The notes below the pieces were generated by a model. That model did no database searches. It saw nothing but the letters and a program-made list of their open reading frames with translations, and was not told where the DNA came from. Shown here piece by piece: positions 7,042 through 8,516 of a stretch of 8,516 bases of DNA (position 1 is its first letter; each line of letters begins with the position of its first letter). Source of the stretch: Thermoplasmata archaeon (lineage in GTDB: Archaea; Thermoplasmatota; Thermoplasmata; UBA10834); the NCBI GenBank assembly GCA_022865445.1, contig JALHSX010000133.1, forward strand, positions 1 to 8,516. Direction: 5' to 3'. Position numbers and translations under genes: made by a program.

Positions 7042-7050
7042 TTGTCTGTC

Positions 7051-7197
7051 ATGACATGGAAGTCGCCGGGAATGTCACACTTCTGGTGCCCCAAATGCCA
7101 GAAGCAATACGGCACAGACGCTGAGCTACTACTGAAAGACGGAAAAATGGTCTACAAATGGAAGTGCGAGATCTGCGGAACCGAGAATTTCTGCTAA
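7051..7197 (+). CDS. Small zinc-ribbon protein of unknown function
   Basis: A 48-residue protein with two CxxC knuckles: C13-P-K-C16 near the N-terminus and C39-E-I-C42 near the C-terminus, spaced by 22 residues. This is the layout of a rubredoxin-like or zinc-ribbon fold binding one zinc, or possibly iron. A fifth cysteine, C48, is the last residue. The middle (LLLKDGKMVYKWKCEICG) reads like the beta-hairpin of such a ribbon. The ATG has AGGGG 9 nt upstream, and the reading ends in TAA. The gene is divergent from nuoA and precedes a peptidase gene. Similar mini-ribbons are common in archaea, some as transcription or RNA-associated proteins, but nothing here assigns a role. The gene is too short for length-based gene finding; the paired CxxC motifs and the ribosome site are what support it. 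Confidence 0.8.
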   Translation: MTWKSPGMSHFWCPKCQKQYGTDAELLLKDGKMVYKWKCEICGTENFC

Positions 7198-7298
7198 GGC
7201 TGACAGATGGCTAGGTCTCTCTCAGATTGTGTTCGCAAGCTACGAGATAGCGGCATGTGACTCAAGACCAAGCAACGTACAACAGCCACACACTATGC

Positions 7299-7304
7299 GG
7301 GGAA
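7299..7304 (+). promoter_or_regulatory. Probable ribosome binding site of the peptidase gene
   Basis: GGGGAA, 7 nt before the TTG at 7312. It is only a moderate match, but it is the sole purine-rich candidate ahead of the signal-peptide-encoding part of the frame. Confidence 0.4.
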
Positions 7305-7311
7305 TTGCGCG

Positions 7312-8516
7312 TTGGGGCTAGTATCGGTCCGAGTTCGCCGCATTGTACCCTGGGTAGTGATAGTCCTAGCGACTGCATCTGTTCTAGTTCCGATTCCAAA
7401 TGCAAGTGTGGACTCTGGCTATCTTTCCGTGCTGGGTCAGCTAGACGCGAACAGGGCTTGGGAGTTCGTTGAGCAACTGGCAGGAGATAGTTTTGAAGGT
7501 AGAAGGGCGGGCACTCAAGGTGCCGACCTTGCATCCGGCTACATTGCAGATTACTTCAGCTTAATCGGCCTGAAACCTGCAGGCACGGATGGATCCTACA
7601 AGAGCATGTTCACGATGCCATTGTGGGACCTTGCCCAGACGCCAAGCCTCGCTTTGGCTGGCAGCAACGGCACTGTCTTGAGCGTTTTCGGGTACAGGGG
7701 AGACTTCAACGTGATTCCGGGAAGCGGCGGAGGAGACTACTCCGCGGAGGTTCTGTTCGCGGGCTACGGGATAACGACATATGATTCTAGCTATGACGAT
7801 TACGCAGGCATCTCTGCTCGCGGCAAGATTGCACTGGTCATCTTAGGAACACCGCCCTCATTCCGATTCGAGCAAGATGATTATGGGTCTCCATATTCGA
7901 AAGCAGAGAACGCGTTCAGGCACGGTGCCGCAGGTCTGATTCTGGTCGACAATCCGACTGAACCTACGCCGCACTATCTCGAGAGACGAAGATGTGGGTG
8001 TTGCTGGACGGTCTTCACAAAGCTTACGATACTGGGAGGCAGCCAGGAGTTCGCCAATACTCTGCTCAGAGACAGCGGTTTCGGTTTGTCGTCGCTTCAG
8101 CAGAAGATCAACCAGGGCCCAACGCCACAATCCTTTGTGACAGGCAATCAGCTTCAGGTCTCAGTGAAGGTGGCGTTCACAGAGTATGCATCGGCGTACA
8201 GCGTCCTTGCATTTATCCCGGGTTCCGACCTTGAGGCTTCAAGGCGTGTCGTGATCGTAGGAGCACACTACGATCACTGGGGAAAGGATGTAGACGGAAG
8301 CATCTATCATGGAGCGAACGACGACGCCTCAGGTGTCGCAGTCATGCTGGAAGTCGCCCGAGTTTTCTCATTCTCTGCAAGGCCGAGGTGGTCAGTGCTC
8401 TTTGCGGCTTGGAGCGGTGAGGAGGAAGGATTCTATGGCGCCTATGCATATGTGAGTCATCCCTATTTTCCACTCGAAGGGACGATCGCCTATCTCAATT
8501 TGGACATGGTCGGATA
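7312..8516 (+). CDS. Secreted M28-family zinc aminopeptidase with PA domain, 3' end outside window
   Basis: Extracytoplasmic metallopeptidase, probably an aminopeptidase that trims imported or environmental peptides; 401 codons are present. The chosen TTG start gives a textbook Sec signal: a basic n-region (RVRR, 7-10), the hydrophobic run IVPWVVIVLATASVLV (11-26), and a possible cleavage after NAS near 32. Next come the N-terminal region typical of M28 (ANRAWEFVEQLAGDSFEGRR to about 105), a PA-like insert at about 146-280 (VLFAGYGITTYDSSYDDYAG, HGAAGLILVDNP), and the catalytic domain from about 305. Its zinc and catalytic residues are H319 in GAHYDHW, D337 in GANDDASG, E370 (base) and E371 (ligand) in WSGEEEGFYGA, and D398 in LNLDMVG. 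The last His ligand lies beyond the edge. The frame has no ATG at its head: a stop at 7258-7260 precedes it. All three cysteines of the mature part cluster at 228-231. Confidence 0.9.
   Translation, partial: MGLVSVRVRRIVPWVVIVLATASVLVPIPNASVDSGYLSVLGQLDANRAWEFVEQLAGDSFEGRRAGTQGADLASGYIADYFSLIGLKPAGTDGSYKSMFTMPLWDLAQTPSLALAGSNGTVLSVFGYRGDFNVIPGSGGGDYSAEVLFAGYGITTYDSSYDDYAGISARGKIALVILGTPPSFRFEQDDYGSPYSKAENAFRHGAAGLILVDNPTEPTPHYLERRRCGCCWTVFTKLTILGGSQEFANTLLRDSGFGLSSLQQKINQGPTPQSFVTGNQLQVSVKVAFTEYASAYSVLAFIPGSDLEASRRVVIVGAHYDHWGKDVDGSIYHGANDDASGVAVMLEVARVFSFSARPRWSVLFAAWSGEEEGFYGAYAYVSHPYFPLEGTIAYLNLDMVG

Larger units (their letters stand above)
6893..7050. promoter_or_regulatory. Divergent intergenic promoter region between nuoA and the zinc-ribbon gene
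   Basis: 158 nt without coding signal, read outward in both directions. It holds the TATA-like box at 6946-6953 and both ribosome sites. A small hairpin (CCCG-GTCTT-CGGG, 6981-6993) is visible, but the stem is too short to call. A weak AT-rich patch at 7021-7029 (CTATTCATT) lies too near the zinc-ribbon gene to be a confident TATA box. Confidence 0.5.

Noticed and set aside
7207..7260. Mini open frame of 17 codons (ATG to TGA) between the zinc-ribbon and peptidase genes
   Set aside because: It is very short, has no ribosome site and no recognisable motif.
7257..7472. Plus-strand 71-codon frame at the head of the peptidase gene
   Set aside because: It is Ser/Cys-rich without motifs; the neighbouring frame encodes the signal peptide and the M28 N-terminus.

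Overview
The window looks archaeal. The protein-coding genes start on a mix of ATG, GTG and TTG codons behind Shine-Dalgarno sites, there is a TATA-like box (CTTATATT) upstream of the large operon, and the complex I subunits resemble the archaeal Nuo/Fpo kind. For example, NuoL carries a long insertion between TM5 and TM6, and one NuoM-type subunit sits between NuoK and NuoL. Base composition is moderately GC-rich by eye. I cannot fix the lineage; a Nitrososphaeria/TACK-type or Thermoplasmata-type archaeon is plausible.

Most of the window (1..6892) is one tightly packed minus-strand operon for the membrane arm of a respiratory complex I-type enzyme. In transcription order it reads nuoA, nuoH, nuoJ, nuoK, a first nuoM-type gene (nuoM-1), nuoL and a second nuoM-type gene (nuoM-2) that runs off the left edge. 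Junctions are overlaps of 7 or 14 nt, or gaps of 2 to 10 nt, so transcription and translation are very probably coupled. NuoH, A, J and K form the membrane heel and the first proton-channel region; NuoL and the two NuoM proteins are antiporter-like pump modules. The peripheral-arm genes nuoB, C, D and I, which in most archaeal clusters lie between nuoA and nuoH and between nuoH and nuoJ, are absent here. No NADH- or F420H2-oxidising module is visible either.

The interval 6893..7050 is a divergent promoter region. To its right, on the plus strand, lie a 48-residue zinc-ribbon protein (7051..7197), a short gap (7198..7311) and the first 401 codons of a secreted M28-family metallopeptidase with a PA domain (from a TTG start at 7312 to the window end).

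The most interesting point is the architecture of the complex: two dissimilar NuoM-type pumps around a 699-residue NuoL whose C-terminal lateral-helix region appears lengthened. This recalls the bacterial '2M' complex I, proposed to pump extra protons, but in an archaeal-type operon from which the electron-input genes are missing.
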